Shown piece by piece: positions 1 to 8,863 of a stretch of 64,000 nucleotides of DNA (the first letter of the stretch is position 1; every line of letters starts with the position of its first letter). The notes beneath the pieces are model-generated. The model had not been told where the DNA came from and searched no databases. It saw only the letters and a program-made list of their open reading frames with translations. The stretch comes from Catenovulum maritimum (lineage in GTDB: Bacteria; Pseudomonadota; Gammaproteobacteria; Enterobacterales; Alteromonadaceae), in contig NZ_KQ130496.1 of NCBI RefSeq assembly GCF_001050375.1, positions 1-64,000 on the forward strand, given 5' to 3'. Both the position numbers and the translations under genes were made by a program.

Positions 1-1
1 C

Positions 2-217
2 ACCTCATACAATAGTTTACAAGAATATGTTGATAGTTCTCAAATTAACATTAGTCAAATTGATGACTTAGAAACTGAAACATGGAATGAATTTGTGGCA
101 CAAACTTCGAGTTTCGATTCTTGGGAATCAATGAAGGCTCTAGCTTTAGGTGAACTGCGCTCTAAGCATAAAGAACAAGTTATTGAGGAGTTATGTAACA
201 TCAAACCAATACAGTGA
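2..217 (+). CDS. C-terminal end of an unidentified protein (5' truncated by window)
   Basis: The forward frame is open from the first bases to a TGA at 215-217, giving 71 visible residues rich in Glu, Ser and Leu with no recognisable motif. The sequence is soluble-looking, with no membrane segment, and ends in CNIKPIQ. A hairpin with a T run about 115 bp downstream is a plausible end of the transcript. The N-terminal part lies outside the window, so family and role cannot be assigned. That it is coding is inferred from the uninterrupted frame and the downstream terminator. Confidence 0.5.
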   Translation, partial: TSYNSLQEYVDSSQINISQIDDLETETWNEFVAQTSSFDSWESMKALALGELRSKHKEQVIEELCNIKPIQ

Positions 218-332
218 AGCTCAAGGGTAAAGTAACCTAAACGTTGGGGGGGCTAAAACTTGTAGTAACAGAGTGCTGTAACGAAAGCGAATTTGCAGAT
301 GTGTAGCTATAAATAAAGGTTATAAACCCTAC

Positions 333-358
333 CGCTAATTACATAGATTAGCGTTTTT
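333..358 (+). terminator. Rho-independent terminator
   Basis: A 7-bp stem CGCTAAT/ATTAGCG (333-339 and 347-353) with a 7-nt loop is followed by five T. It fits termination of the gene ending at 217. Confidence 0.6.
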
Positions 359-390
359 CGTCTTGGCCGTTTTGTTTATTTGGAGTAAGT

Positions 391-422
391 AAAAGCTAAG
401 CTCATTCATCGCTGAGCTTAGC
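391..422 (-). terminator. Hairpin terminator for the leftward barrel gene
   Basis: A perfect 10-bp stem GCTAAGCTCA/TGAGCTTAGC (395-404 and 413-422), 8-nt loop, is followed on the minus strand by TTTTACTT. It lies about 60 bp beyond the stop of the leftward gene at 484. Confidence 0.6.
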
Positions 423-483
423 CTAATTCAAATACCGGTTTTAAATTCGAGATATTACGGGCTCTAGTCAAATTTTAGCGAGC

Positions 484-1380
484 TTAAAAGTTGGCTTTTA
501 ATTGGATTGAGCTAATAGTTTCATTATAAGTTAATGAGGCTAGCGTCGAGTTATTATCCGCATATTCAACTTTATTCGTTAGGCTAAATTGAGGCGTAAA
601 TTTCAATTTCCACTCTAACCCAAGTACTTGGCGTTTATCTTCTCTTGTCTGATTCGATTCAAAGTCATCTGAATAATCTTTATGGCTTAACTTCCACCAA
701 GTTTGCACTGTATTGTCTAATTCCAGCCATTTAAAATTATGTGATAGCGCCAGCTGGCCTTGGAAACCTTGGTTGCTGAATTCTTTATGTTCCGCATCTT
801 CATTGCTGATCCCTAGGTTTATATGGACAAAGCTCGAGGTTTGATTAAAAAAGTAAAAACCATCGATCATTTGCTCCATTATTTTGGCATCTCTACTGTT
901 TAGATTAGCAAAATCTTTATCTTTAAAGTTGCTACTGAGTCTTAAATAGAAATCTTGATTTAGCAATTTAGACCAATAAAAGCTAAGTTGATTAAGTTTT
1001 AAAAAATCAGCTTTTGCCAGTTTTACTTGAGTAGAATAAAAGCTGGTGCCAATGGTTGATGCAGTTAAATCATAAGTTAGGTTGGTCGAAAACTGATTTA
1101 GCTTAAGATTATATTCATCTTCTTGCTGGTAATTTTTAGTGCTGTAGAGGTAGCTTGAACTCCAGTTTAAGTTATCGCTAATTTGCCAATCTGCTTTTAA
1201 CTTAGCTGATAGCTTGAGTGAGATGTCAGACTTTTCACTCACTTGGTCTAGTTCAACTACTTTTAGCTTACTGTCGTGCTCAACACCTGAGTTTAGTCCT
1301 AAGCCAAATTTAACTGGCTCAGCGTTAAGGGTTTGAATTGCACATAAGTTAAATAAAATAACAGGGAATAAAGCTTTCAT
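484..1380 (-). CDS. Putative outer-membrane beta-barrel protein
   Basis: The 298-aa product begins with a Sec signal peptide (about residues 1-20, ending LNA). The rest is made of alternating hydrophobic/polar stretches rich in Trp, Tyr, Asn and Lys, typical of amphipathic beta strands. It ends in Phe after a strand (QLKANF), the usual C-terminal signal for Bam-dependent insertion into the outer membrane. I do not recognise a named porin family; surface-lipoprotein assembly modifier-like or generic OMP barrels are possible. It follows the acidic secreted protein gene (1471-2385) by 90 bp on the same strand, with a hairpin between them, so the two are probably co-transcribed. Barrel nature is inferred from composition and termini. 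Confidence 0.65.
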   Translation of the reverse strand: MKALFPVILFNLCAIQTLNAEPVKFGLGLNSGVEHDSKLKVVELDQVSEKSDISLKLSAKLKADWQISDNLNWSSSYLYSTKNYQQEDEYNLKLNQFSTNLTYDLTASTIGTSFYSTQVKLAKADFLKLNQLSFYWSKLLNQDFYLRLSSNFKDKDFANLNSRDAKIMEQMIDGFYFFNQTSSFVHINLGISNEDAEHKEFSNQGFQGQLALSHNFKWLELDNTVQTWWKLSHKDYSDDFESNQTREDKRQVLGLEWKLKFTPQFSLTNKVEYADNNSTLASLTYNETISSIQLKANF

Positions 1381-1419
1381 TTTGATAGCTCCTTAGCGTT
1401 GGTGATAAATGGGAGTTTG

Positions 1420-1447
1420 ACCAATGTGCAGTAAACTACACATTGGT
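1420..1447 (-). other. Intercistronic hairpin
   Basis: A perfect 9-bp inverted repeat ACCAATGTG/CACATTGGT (1420-1428, 1439-1447) sits between the two leftward genes. There is no clear T run on the minus strand, so it is more likely an attenuator or mRNA-stabilising stem than a full terminator. Confidence 0.5.
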
Positions 1448-1470
1448 TTGGATTAAGGTTAGGCTTGAGG

Positions 1471-2385
1471 CTAGATAGAAGCCTTGATGCTTTCTGAGAT
1501 AGAGTTTTCGACAGTATTCTCTACGGTTAACTCAATCACGCTATCTACTTCTGAGTTGATTGCTTCAGTCACTTGGGTTGAAACCGTTTCTGTAACGCTA
1601 GTCGTTGCAGCTTCTTCAGCGAGTATCGATATGTTCTCAGTCACAGCCGTTTCAATTGTTTGTGAAACCGAGTCATTCGTTGTTGCAATTACTTCAGCGG
1701 ACAAATCTAGGCTGCTCTCAATTGATTGGTTTACACTGTTTTCAATATTGCTGCTCACTAGAGTTAATGCTTCAACACTGCTTTCAACTTGAGTTTCAGC
1801 AGTTTGTGTTAGTTCGGTCATAGTTGTTCCTGCAAGCGCAACATTTTCTGATACTTGGTCTTGAGTGTCTGCTTGCGCATCAAGACTGGTATCATTGGTT
1901 GATTTAAACCAAGCGGCGAACATGCTGAATAAGCTGGTGTCTGCTGTTTCTGTATTCTGTGTGGCATCACTTGATTCATCATTACTCGCAGTGGTCTCTG
2001 TGTTTGATTCTGATTCAGTTTCAGTTGGTTCATCTTGTGGCGCTGAATTGTCAGCTATTATTTCGCTATCGTCAGTCAGCGCTTCGTCTGTTTCTGCAAC
2101 CAGTTGCGAGTCTTCTGTCTCAGTCTCTTGATCGTCAGTCATAACCGTATCTTGGCTTGGTGTCGCAGGGCTACTTTCTGCTGCTACTTCAGCCTCTTTC
2201 GAGGTTTCAACATTTGAAGTTTGCTCAGCTTGGCTAGCTTGCGTAGATTCCTGCTCAATTTGAGTCGTAGCATCTGCTTGAGTGTGGTTGTTGTGGCTTG
2301 CCGTAATTGCTATGTCTGCATTTGCCGCAGAAGAAATTAAACAAGTTACGATTAGTGCAGTTTTAGTTAAGTTGAAGTTAGTCAT
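1471..2385 (-). CDS. Secreted acidic Thr/Ser/Glu-rich low-complexity protein
   Basis: The 304-aa product has a Sec signal peptide (MTNFNLTKTALIVTCLISSAANA, cut after Ala23). It continues as an acidic region rich in Thr, Ser, Glu, Gln and Asp up to about residue 150. A short hydrophobic/aromatic patch (SLFSMFAAWFK) follows, then a C-terminal half of repeated Val/Ile-Glu/Ser heptad-like segments that may form a helical, possibly coiled-coil, stalk. The mature part has no Cys. No known family is recognised. It is the first gene of a probable two-gene unit with the outer-membrane barrel downstream, which suggests a surface or periplasmic role. Open frames on the other strand inside it are by-products of its skewed composition. 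Confidence 0.7.
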   Translation of the reverse strand: MTNFNLTKTALIVTCLISSAANADIAITASHNNHTQADATTQIEQESTQASQAEQTSNVETSKEAEVAAESSPATPSQDTVMTDDQETETEDSQLVAETDEALTDDSEIIADNSAPQDEPTETESESNTETTASNDESSDATQNTETADTSLFSMFAAWFKSTNDTSLDAQADTQDQVSENVALAGTTMTELTQTAETQVESSVEALTLVSSNIENSVNQSIESSLDLSAEVIATTNDSVSQTIETAVTENISILAEEAATTSVTETVSTQVTEAINSEVDSVIELTVENTVENSISESIKASI

Positions 2386-2440
2386 AATTTTTTACCTATA
2401 TATTTGTTAATCTCACTTAGGTAACGTACTGACTGGCGAA

Positions 2441-2499
2441 TTTATTCCAGATAAATTTTAAACTTGGAATAAAATGAGAACTAGATCACGGAATAAAAT
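2441..2499. repeat. Repeated GGAATAAA motif upstream of the secreted-protein gene
   Basis: GGAATAAAAT occurs twice, at 2466-2475 and 2490-2499 (24-bp spacing), and TTTATTCC lies inverted at 2441-2448, all just upstream of the leftward gene starting at 2385. The arrangement could be an operator, but the motif is AT-rich and no regulator is identified. Confidence 0.3.
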
Positions 2500-2556
2500 C
2501 GATAAAAAAGAAATGGAATCGTAAGTGACTGATTTTTATGTTGTTGTGTTTTTTTA

Positions 2557-2757
2557 CTATTTTTTGTGTGCTGGCTTGTCGTTTTGTTCTGCTTTTTTTA
2601 ACCAAGATTTAATCACCCTAGCAATTTGTTGGTAATCATCTTCAGCGAAAGTTTTTAGCAGGGCTTGGCTATTAGCTGTAGGTTGATGTTTTTGCAGTTG
2701 GCGAGCAAATAGTTTGTGTAATGGTGATGATTTCTTATTGGGTTTTGTGTGCGTCAT
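2557..2757 (-). CDS. Small basic hypothetical protein (66 aa)
   Basis: A 66-aa, Lys-rich, soluble protein starting MTHTKPNKKS and ending with a basic tail (KPAHKK). The central part (NSQALLKTFAEDDYQQIARVIKSWL) looks like two amphipathic helices. It is divergent from the methyltransferase at 2810, with only 52 bp between the starts. No family is recognised. Coding status rests on length, start position and gene-like spacing; a small nucleic-acid or protein adaptor is possible but not shown. Confidence 0.55.
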   Translation of the reverse strand: MTHTKPNKKSSPLHKLFARQLQKHQPTANSQALLKTFAEDDYQQIARVIKSWLKKAEQNDKPAHKK

Positions 2758-2809
2758 AGTGCGTTTGCGTATAAACTATCGGCCAATTTTCTTTTAAGCA
2801 TAATAAGTC

Positions 2810-3736
2810 ATGTCGATAAATCCAGAAACCTTGTTTACTAATTTAATTATTCCTCAAAACGATGATTGCCAACGTTTGTTTCATGGCCGTGGGCATAGGT
2901 TTGCTGGATTTGAGCATATTTGTATTGATTGGTTTAAACCTGTGGTTTTGATTACTTTATATAAAGAAACCGCAACTGAGTTAGTCAATCAAATCTCTGA
3001 GTTTATCCAAGCTAATATAACGGCATGCCAATCTATTCAGGTGCAATCTAGACATTTGATGCAAGCGCCCATTGAAGTTGTTTGGGGTCAAGAGATAGAT
3101 GCATTAGAAGTGACAGAGGCTGGGCTTAAATATGGTTTAACTTTAGGCCGCTCTCAAAACCATGGTATTTTTCTGGATATCAAATATGGCCGAGACTGGG
3201 TTAGACAAAACAGCCAAGGCAAACGAGTGTTAAACTTATTTTCGTATACTTGTGCTTTTTCTATTGCGGCGCATGCGGGTGGCGCAAAGCAAATACTTAA
3301 TTTAGATATGAGCCGAGCGGCTTTAAATCGAGGTCGTGAAAATCATCACCTTAATCAGCAAGACACTAGCATAGTCAAATTTGAATCTGTTGATTTGTTT
3401 AAATCATTTGGTCGAGTTAGAAAGCATGGCCCTTATGATTTACTAATCTGTGATCCGCCTGCGTTTCAAAAAGGCAGTGTTAAGATAGAGCGAGATTACA
3501 AAAAAATAATACGACGCATACCTGAATTTATGGCAGACGGCGCTTTAATTATGTTGTGTTTAAATTCTCCAGATCTGGATGAAGCCTTCTTAACCGATAC
3601 AGTTACTGAATATTGCCCTGAATGTCAATTTGTTGAGCAAGTCTCTGCGCCTGAAGTATTTACAGATGCGATTGCCGGTAAAGGATTAAAAGTCTTTATT
3701 TATAAGTACTCGGCAGTAGTTTTATCTGAACAATAG
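2810..3736 (+). CDS. Class I SAM-dependent methyltransferase (RlmI/RlmK-type catalytic domain)
   Basis: The 308-aa protein contains a Rossmann methyltransferase fold. The SAM-binding motif I region is VLNLFSYTCAFSIAAHAGGA (about residues 136-155), followed by an acidic strand NLDMSRAAL and the catalytic DPPAFQKGS loop near residue 220, as in bacterial 23S rRNA C5-cytosine/guanine methyltransferases related to YccW. It lacks an N-terminal PUA domain, so it is not a full RlmI. Substrate is likely an RNA base, by family resemblance only. It stands alone with its own 5' region, divergent from the small gene at 2557. Confidence 0.8.
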   Translation: MSINPETLFTNLIIPQNDDCQRLFHGRGHRFAGFEHICIDWFKPVVLITLYKETATELVNQISEFIQANITACQSIQVQSRHLMQAPIEVVWGQEIDALEVTEAGLKYGLTLGRSQNHGIFLDIKYGRDWVRQNSQGKRVLNLFSYTCAFSIAAHAGGAKQILNLDMSRAALNRGRENHHLNQQDTSIVKFESVDLFKSFGRVRKHGPYDLLICDPPAFQKGSVKIERDYKKIIRRIPEFMADGALIMLCLNSPDLDEAFLTDTVTEYCPECQFVEQVSAPEVFTDAIAGKGLKVFIYKYSAVVLSEQ

Positions 3737-3864
3737 GATTACTTTGGTTAAAACATTGTTGTTTTAAAATTAGGCTGAATTTATTGCAAATAAAGTGTAA
3801 ATTTTAATCTATGCTTTAGATAATAATTATACTCCCAAGGGTATGGAAACTAATTAGAGGTGCT

Positions 3865-5208
3865 ATGTTTAAAACGGTTTTACTTGCAGCTTTTAGCCTA
3901 GCTTTAGGCTATTCAATTGCCTATTTACAGTTAAACTCTGATAAACCAACCCCAACCTCTAATTTAGCGGGCCAAACTAACTTGCCTGTCGAACAATCTG
4001 ATTCGATCTCGTTTTCTGATTTTTTTCAATCAAATCATATTGAAGACTCTAAGTCTGCTCTGCAATTGGAAGCAGTCGAGCAATTACCGACTGAGAAAAC
4101 CGCGGCAACAGATTGGCAAACAAGCGTAGAGGAATACGAGCAAGGTAATAGCAGCTATTTAGATTTATTAAAATTGGTCGCTTCTATTGCACAAAGCTCA
4201 CCTGAAGAGCAGCAAGCTTTCATCTTAGCTAACTTATCGGATGAAAAAAGCCATAATTTAAAAATGACGACAGGCTTGTTGCTGAATAGTTTTTCCGAGC
4301 AGCACCCTGAATTGGCGATTGGATTATTGGACATAATGCCGAAGGAACAAAGAGCTGATTTTGGTCGAAATGTGCTTGTTAGCCTATCGAGAACTGAACC
4401 AGAGTTTGCTTGGGATTGGTTGAAATCAGCCGATACCGAAGCTACGGGAGATTTTTTATCGAAACGTAATTCAGCCTTTGCGGTTTCGAGTGTTTTGCGT
4501 CAGGCTGCTAAAAATCCAGAGTTGCAGCAAGATGTTTATCAATTTGCAGCAAGTTCTAATTTACTGTCACGCAATTATGTTAATTACACTCAGAGAAAAA
4601 TTGCCGCACTCATGGCTGAAGAAGATGTTTACGCTGTATTAGATAAAGCATTAAATAACGATACAATTGATTCCATTTTATTTGAGAGTGCCGTTCAAAA
4701 AATTAGCGAAAATGATGCAACAGAAGCCGCAGAACTGATTCTTGATAATGAAGATATCGCCAGTAGCCGAACGGTTAATCAAGTATCCAAGCAGTATATT
4801 GAACAAGGTAAACAATCAGACTTAACCGAATTTTATGATGCGATTCAGGATGCTAGATTAAAAGATAATGTTGCAGTTAACCTAGTTTCGGAATTGGCAG
4901 AACAAGATTTGGAACAAGCCGGTGTTTGGCTAGCTCGGATTGAAGATAGTAGAAAAAAAGCCAACGCAGGTGTTGATATTATTCAGAGCGCCAGACAACA
5001 AAGCTATCATTCGTTAAGTCACGAAATTGATTTTATTAAAGATAATTTTCAAGGCAAGCGCAGTGCTCAAGTTAACTTATATGTTAACGCGTATAAGTAT
5101 TGGTCTAAAACGGATCAAGATTCCGCGTTAAAAGCTATCAACAATATCCCTGATGATGACGGTAAAATCCGCGACCAAGTCAAACGTAGATTAAAGATTC
5201 GCGAATGA
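3865..5208 (+). CDS. Membrane-anchored or exported protein of unknown function
   Basis: The 447-aa product starts with one hydrophobic segment (MFKTVLLAAFSLALGYSIAYL, residues 1-21), likely an uncleaved anchor or signal. A Ser/Thr/Gln-rich linker to about residue 70 and a long alpha-helical region rich in Ala, Glu, Asp and Leu follow. The helical part has a repeat-like look (AAELILDNEDIASSRTVNQVSKQYIEQG, EQDLEQAGVWLARIEDS), reminiscent of solenoid repeats. No catalytic motif is seen. An RBS (AGAGG) precedes the ATG and a strong terminator follows, so it is probably a single-gene transcript. Confidence 0.7.
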   Translation: MFKTVLLAAFSLALGYSIAYLQLNSDKPTPTSNLAGQTNLPVEQSDSISFSDFFQSNHIEDSKSALQLEAVEQLPTEKTAATDWQTSVEEYEQGNSSYLDLLKLVASIAQSSPEEQQAFILANLSDEKSHNLKMTTGLLLNSFSEQHPELAIGLLDIMPKEQRADFGRNVLVSLSRTEPEFAWDWLKSADTEATGDFLSKRNSAFAVSSVLRQAAKNPELQQDVYQFAASSNLLSRNYVNYTQRKIAALMAEEDVYAVLDKALNNDTIDSILFESAVQKISENDATEAAELILDNEDIASSRTVNQVSKQYIEQGKQSDLTEFYDAIQDARLKDNVAVNLVSELAEQDLEQAGVWLARIEDSRKKANAGVDIIQSARQQSYHSLSHEIDFIKDNFQGKRSAQVNLYVNAYKYWSKTDQDSALKAINNIPDDDGKIRDQVKRRLKIRE

Positions 5209-5224
5209 ATCACTACCTGAGTTA

Positions 5225-5255
5225 ACTTAAGCCATGTATCATGGCTTAAGTTTTT
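5225..5255 (+). terminator. Strong Rho-independent terminator
   Basis: A perfect stem CTTAAGCCATG/CATGGCTTAAG with a 3-nt loop (5226-5250) runs into five T. It closes the gene ending at 5208 and separates it from srkA. Confidence 0.9.
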
Positions 5256-5273
5256 ACCAAATGATTGATATTT

Positions 5274-6272
5274 ATGACTGCTGATAAAGCTTTAGATTTT
5301 TCTTTTAGCACGCTGACACCTGATTTAATTTTAGATTTAATTGAATCGGTTGGCATTTTCCCTTCTTCCGGTTTAATTCCACTAAATAGCTATGAAAATC
5401 GCGTTTATCAGTTTGTTGCCGACGACACTAAGCGTTATGTTGTTAAGTTTTATCGCCCTCAAAGATGGACAAAAGCACAAATTTTAGAAGAGCATGAGTT
5501 TGCCAAGCAACTCATGGATGACGAGATCCCTGTCGTTGCGCCATTAATATTAAATGGGACTAGCTTGCATGAAGCATCAGGTTATCTATTTACTATCTAT
5601 CCAAGTGTTGGCGGACGCTGTTTTGAAAATGATAATTTAGATCATTTGGAATGGATGGGACGCTTTATTGGCCGAATACATTTAATTGGCCAAAAACAAA
5701 GTTTTCAGCATAGACCTAGTATGCAACTGGCTGATTATTTAGATGGTGCTAGCGAACAATTGCTAGCGAGCGAGTTGCTCCCTATGTCATTAGAAACCCC
5801 ATTTATCACGATTCTTGAACAGCTATGTGCTGCGACTAAAACTTTTTACCAGACAGACGGTATTAAACAATTTAGATTACATGGCGACTGCCATGCCGGT
5901 AATATTTTATGGCGAGATGGTCCCAATTTTGTTGATTTAGACGATGCTAGAAATGGCCCTGCTATTCAAGATATTTGGATGATGTTATCTGGGGACAGAG
6001 AGCAGCAATTAATGCAGCTAGATACTATGATTGACGGCTACGAAGAATTTTGCAGTTTCAATCCAGCTGAATTAAAACTGATTGAACCGCTGAGAGCTAT
6101 GCGTATGGTGCATTATATGGGGTGGATTGCAAAACGCTGGTGTGACCCTGCATTTCCTCGTAGTTTTTCATGGTTTGCCGAAGGAAAATATTGGGAACAG
6201 CAAATACTAGCGTTTAAAGAGCAGTTATCTCAGTTACATGAGGAACCTTTACGCTTGATGTCTGGTCTATGA
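5274..6272 (+). CDS. srkA: Stress response kinase A (YihE/RdoA family)
   Basis: The 332-aa protein aligns along its length with E. coli SrkA, a Ser/Thr kinase of the APH/choline-kinase fold that counters programmed death under envelope and oxidative stress. Visible hallmarks are PLNSYENRVYQF near the N-terminus, VVKFYRP with the ATP-anchoring Lys, the catalytic loop HGDCHAGNILW and the metal-binding FVDLDDARNGPAIQD. The ATG at 5274 is chosen; a TTG three codons upstream is in frame but adds nothing conserved. dsbA follows 61 bp later, the same order as in E. coli, where both belong to the Cpx envelope-stress response. No CpxR box was confirmed here. Confidence 0.95.
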   Translation: MTADKALDFSFSTLTPDLILDLIESVGIFPSSGLIPLNSYENRVYQFVADDTKRYVVKFYRPQRWTKAQILEEHEFAKQLMDDEIPVVAPLILNGTSLHEASGYLFTIYPSVGGRCFENDNLDHLEWMGRFIGRIHLIGQKQSFQHRPSMQLADYLDGASEQLLASELLPMSLETPFITILEQLCAATKTFYQTDGIKQFRLHGDCHAGNILWRDGPNFVDLDDARNGPAIQDIWMMLSGDREQQLMQLDTMIDGYEEFCSFNPAELKLIEPLRAMRMVHYMGWIAKRWCDPAFPRSFSWFAEGKYWEQQILAFKEQLSQLHEEPLRLMSGL

Positions 6273-6333
6273 TAAGTTATTTTCGTTTCTAGAATGATGA
6301 ATTATTAATAAAAGATAAAAATTGGAATTTAGT

Positions 6334-6945
6334 ATGAAAAAAATCTTAGCTGTTGTTTTCTCTATTTTATTGCCTTTGACGGCATGTGCCGAGAAATTTG
6401 AAGAAGATAAGCATTACAAAGTATTACCGATAGCGGCGACTAAGACGCCAGAAGTTAAAGAGTTTTTCTCGTTTTATTGCCCACATTGTTTCGCTTTTGA
6501 ACCTTATATAGACACAATCAAAAAATCTTTACCGGCAGATGTAAAATTCAGTAAAAGCCATGTGGATTTTATGCCAAGAAACAATCGTGAGGTTGCACAA
6601 GGTTTATCTAAAACCATGGGCGCATTACAAATATTGAAACAAGAAGAAAAAGCGGTATCGGCTATTTTTAATCATATCCATACTGACAGAAAAAGCTTCT
6701 CTTCAATGACTGATGTTAGAGGCAAGGTTGTTGGTGCCGGTGTAGACCCGAAAAAATATGACGCGGCTTATAATAGTTTTGTTGTTTCTGGGATGGCTAA
6801 CCAAATGAAAAACGAACAGAAAAAGTTCAGAATCGACAGCGTACCAACGGTTGTTGTTAACGGTAAATATAAAGTGATTTTAGGTAGCGTTAAAACCGAA
6901 GCTGCTTACGCTGAGTTAGTGAATTACTTATTAACTAAAAAATAA
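6334..6945 (+). CDS. dsbA: Thiol:disulfide interchange protein DsbA
   Basis: This 203-aa periplasmic oxidase introduces disulfide bonds into exported proteins. It has a signal peptide ending near Ala19 and the CPHC active site at residues 49-52 in FFSFYCPHCFAFEP. The helical insertion and the cis-Pro loop (SVPTVVVNG) of the thioredoxin fold are also present. The ATG at 6334 is preferred over an upstream TTG because it directly begins MKKILAVVFS, a normal signal n-region, with a GGAA element upstream. It is placed behind srkA as in enterics and ends at a strong hairpin. Confidence 0.96.
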   Translation: MKKILAVVFSILLPLTACAEKFEEDKHYKVLPIAATKTPEVKEFFSFYCPHCFAFEPYIDTIKKSLPADVKFSKSHVDFMPRNNREVAQGLSKTMGALQILKQEEKAVSAIFNHIHTDRKSFSSMTDVRGKVVGAGVDPKKYDAAYNSFVVSGMANQMKNEQKKFRIDSVPTVVVNGKYKVILGSVKTEAAYAELVNYLLTKK

Positions 6946-6953
6946 ACTAAAGG

Positions 6954-7020
6954 TTATAGACTCTAAAGTCGCTTTTTAGCATCACTTTAGAGTCTATAAA
7001 TTATCTCTCTTTCTTTTTTC
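6954..7020 (+). terminator. Terminator after dsbA
   Basis: A 16-bp perfect stem beginning TTATAGACTC (6954-6969 with 6984-6999) and a 14-nt loop are followed by a pyrimidine-rich tract with several T runs (7003-7020). Confidence 0.85.
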
Positions 7021-7146
7021 TTCCCTTTTACATCATTTTTATTTCTAAACTTCTCAATTATCACCATATTGCACTAATCTAAAGATCTAAACATTTTTAC
7101 GGACTTTCCTTTTTTAATTAAAGGATTGAGCAATTTTAGGTTGGGT

Positions 7147-8862
7147 ATGAATTTAAGAAATCGATTGAGTATTTTTATGGCTTTAATTGGCCTACTCATT
7201 TTAGGTAGCTTATCAACTATTTTTAATTCCACTTCAGATGTGGGTGAGACAGCTGATCAGCAAAAAATTCAAGTGTTAAAACAAAATGAGTTGGTTGTTA
7301 CCTTGAAAGCTCAAGCTAGTAAAGTTGCACCAGCGGTTGATTTGATGAATCAAATCTCAAATATTCAGCGAGAGTTATTTTCTGTTCAGTACGCTTTTGC
7401 TAACGCGAGTTTAACTTTAACAAATACCGATCTGGTTGCTGCTAATAAAGCCATGAAGCAATTGGAACCAAAAGTTCTGAGCTTTTTAAATAAATTCCCA
7501 AGTATTTCTAACCAAATTCCTGCGGTAAAAGATGCATTTTATGCGGCTAATGTTTACGGCAATAAAATGAATGACTTTTTGTTGGATGATTTATCTGCCA
7601 TTGCAGGTGATATGGCAGTTGGTTTAAATCAGCAAGTCGGCATTATTTCTAAAGTGTTAGATGAATTAAGTCAGCAAAGCACCAAAGACGTAAATAATAA
7701 TATTAGAGATGTTGTCAGTGAGATTAACCAAGTAAACACCAGTGCTGATCTGGTTAGCCAAGGTGTAGATAAAATTATTGATAAGGTTGCTTCGGTTAGC
7801 CAGTTGGTATTTATTGTTGGTATTGTCGTGATTGGCATATCTATGTTGTTAGTTGTTTCCTTCACCCATTCACTCAAAAGTGCAACTAAGCAGGTTGCAT
7901 CAAACTTGACTGAAATTAGTCGGAATAAGAATTTGTCATTAAGAATTAATCGTTCTCAACAAGATGAATTTGGTTTAATTGCAAATGATGTTGACAATAT
8001 GATGGAAACCTTCCAGCAGGTCGTTATGCAAGTTACTTCGACAGCTGATGGTGTAGGACATGAAATTGAGCTAATGAGTAATCGCAGCGATAGTCTAAAT
8101 GATTTAATTCGATCACAGCAAAATTCGCTTGAAACTGTTTCTGCTTCTGTCACCCAAATGTCAGCTTCAGCAGAAGAGGTTTCAACTAATGCGGATGTCA
8201 CCGCCAAAACAACTGAAGATGCAAACGCTATTGGTCAACGAGGCTTAGATGTCGTGGCGCAAAGCATTAGTAACATTCAAGATTTAAGTCACCAGCTAAA
8301 CGTTTCCCAGCAAACTATTAACGATTTAGAAAAAGATGTTGCTAGCATAGGCGGGATCTTAGCTGTTATTGAAGGTATAGCAGAACAAACAAATTTACTT
8401 GCATTGAATGCAGCAATTGAAGCCGCAAGGGCTGGCGAGCAAGGTCGAGGCTTTGCAGTTGTTGCTGATGAAGTTCGTTCACTCGCTAGTCGAACTCAGG
8501 AAAGCACGGTGGAAATACGCCAAACGATTGAGGGGTTACAAAGTCGAACGACTACTGCTGTTTCGGCAATGAAAAAATCAATTAGTGTTAGTAGTAGTAG
8601 TGTTGAGCAAGCTCAAAGCACTTCTGATGCGATTAGCGATATTTGCCGCTCGTTGCATGAGATTATGGATTTAACTCAGTTAATTGCAACCGCTTCTAAA
8701 GAGCAGTCGATTGCATCTGCTGATATATCAACTCAGTTATCCAATCTTTCGAATTCTTCATTTGAGTTGTTACAGCTAGCAAATGAAAATAAAGATGGTG
8801 GGCATAGAATGTTTGATCAGGGCGAAGAGCTAAAATCGTCAATCTCAATATTTAAACTATAG
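7147..8862 (+). CDS. Methyl-accepting chemotaxis protein
   Basis: The 571-aa receptor has TM1 at about residues 8-29 and a helical periplasmic sensor of roughly 190 aa. TM2 ([18 protein letters not shown], about 221-241) leads into a HAMP domain and a long cytoplasmic coiled coil. The conserved hairpin tip is near 407-447 ([30 protein letters not shown]). It relays ligand binding to CheW/CheA. No CheR/CheB-tethering pentapeptide is seen at the C-terminus. The ATG at 7147 gives a standard MNLRNRL start; a TTG at 7126 is in frame but abuts an AAGGA without spacing. The next gene begins two bases after its stop and encodes a sugar-binding-like protein, which hints at binding-protein-assisted sensing. 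Confidence 0.93.
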   Translation: MNLRNRLSIFMALIGLLILGSLSTIFNSTSDVGETADQQKIQVLKQNELVVTLKAQASKVAPAVDLMNQISNIQRELFSVQYAFANASLTLTNTDLVAANKAMKQLEPKVLSFLNKFPSISNQIPAVKDAFYAANVYGNKMNDFLLDDLSAIAGDMAVGLNQQVGIISKVLDELSQQSTKDVNNNIRDVVSEINQVNTSADLVSQGVDKIIDKVASVSQLVFIVGIVVIGISMLLVVSFTHSLKSATKQVASNLTEISRNKNLSLRINRSQQDEFGLIANDVDNMMETFQQVVMQVTSTADGVGHEIELMSNRSDSLNDLIRSQQNSLETVSASVTQMSASAEEVSTNADVTAKTTEDANAIGQRGLDVVAQSISNIQDLSHQLNVSQQTINDLEKDVASIGGILAVIEGIAEQTNLLALNAAIEAARAGEQGRGFAVVADEVRSLASRTQESTVEIRQTIEGLQSRTTTAVSAMKKSISVSSSSVEQAQSTSDAISDICRSLHEIMDLTQLIATASKEQSIASADISTQLSNLSNSSFELLQLANENKDGGHRMFDQGEELKSSISIFKL

Positions 8863-8863
8863 A

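Noticed and set aside
218-332. Possible structured RNA around the G7 run near 246-252
   Set aside because: No consistent pairing, tRNA-like cloverleaf or known riboswitch core could be built by eye.
1484-2144. Plus-strand open frames inside the acidic secreted-protein gene
   Set aside because: They are antisense by-products of a low-complexity coding region and lack plausible starts or composition.
5265-5273. TTG start three codons before the srkA ATG
   Set aside because: It adds MIF only, has no RBS, and the ATG at 5274 gives a normal SrkA N-terminus.
7126-7146. TTG start for the chemoreceptor
   Set aside because: The AAGGA abuts the codon with no spacing; the ATG at 7147 gives a typical receptor N-terminus.
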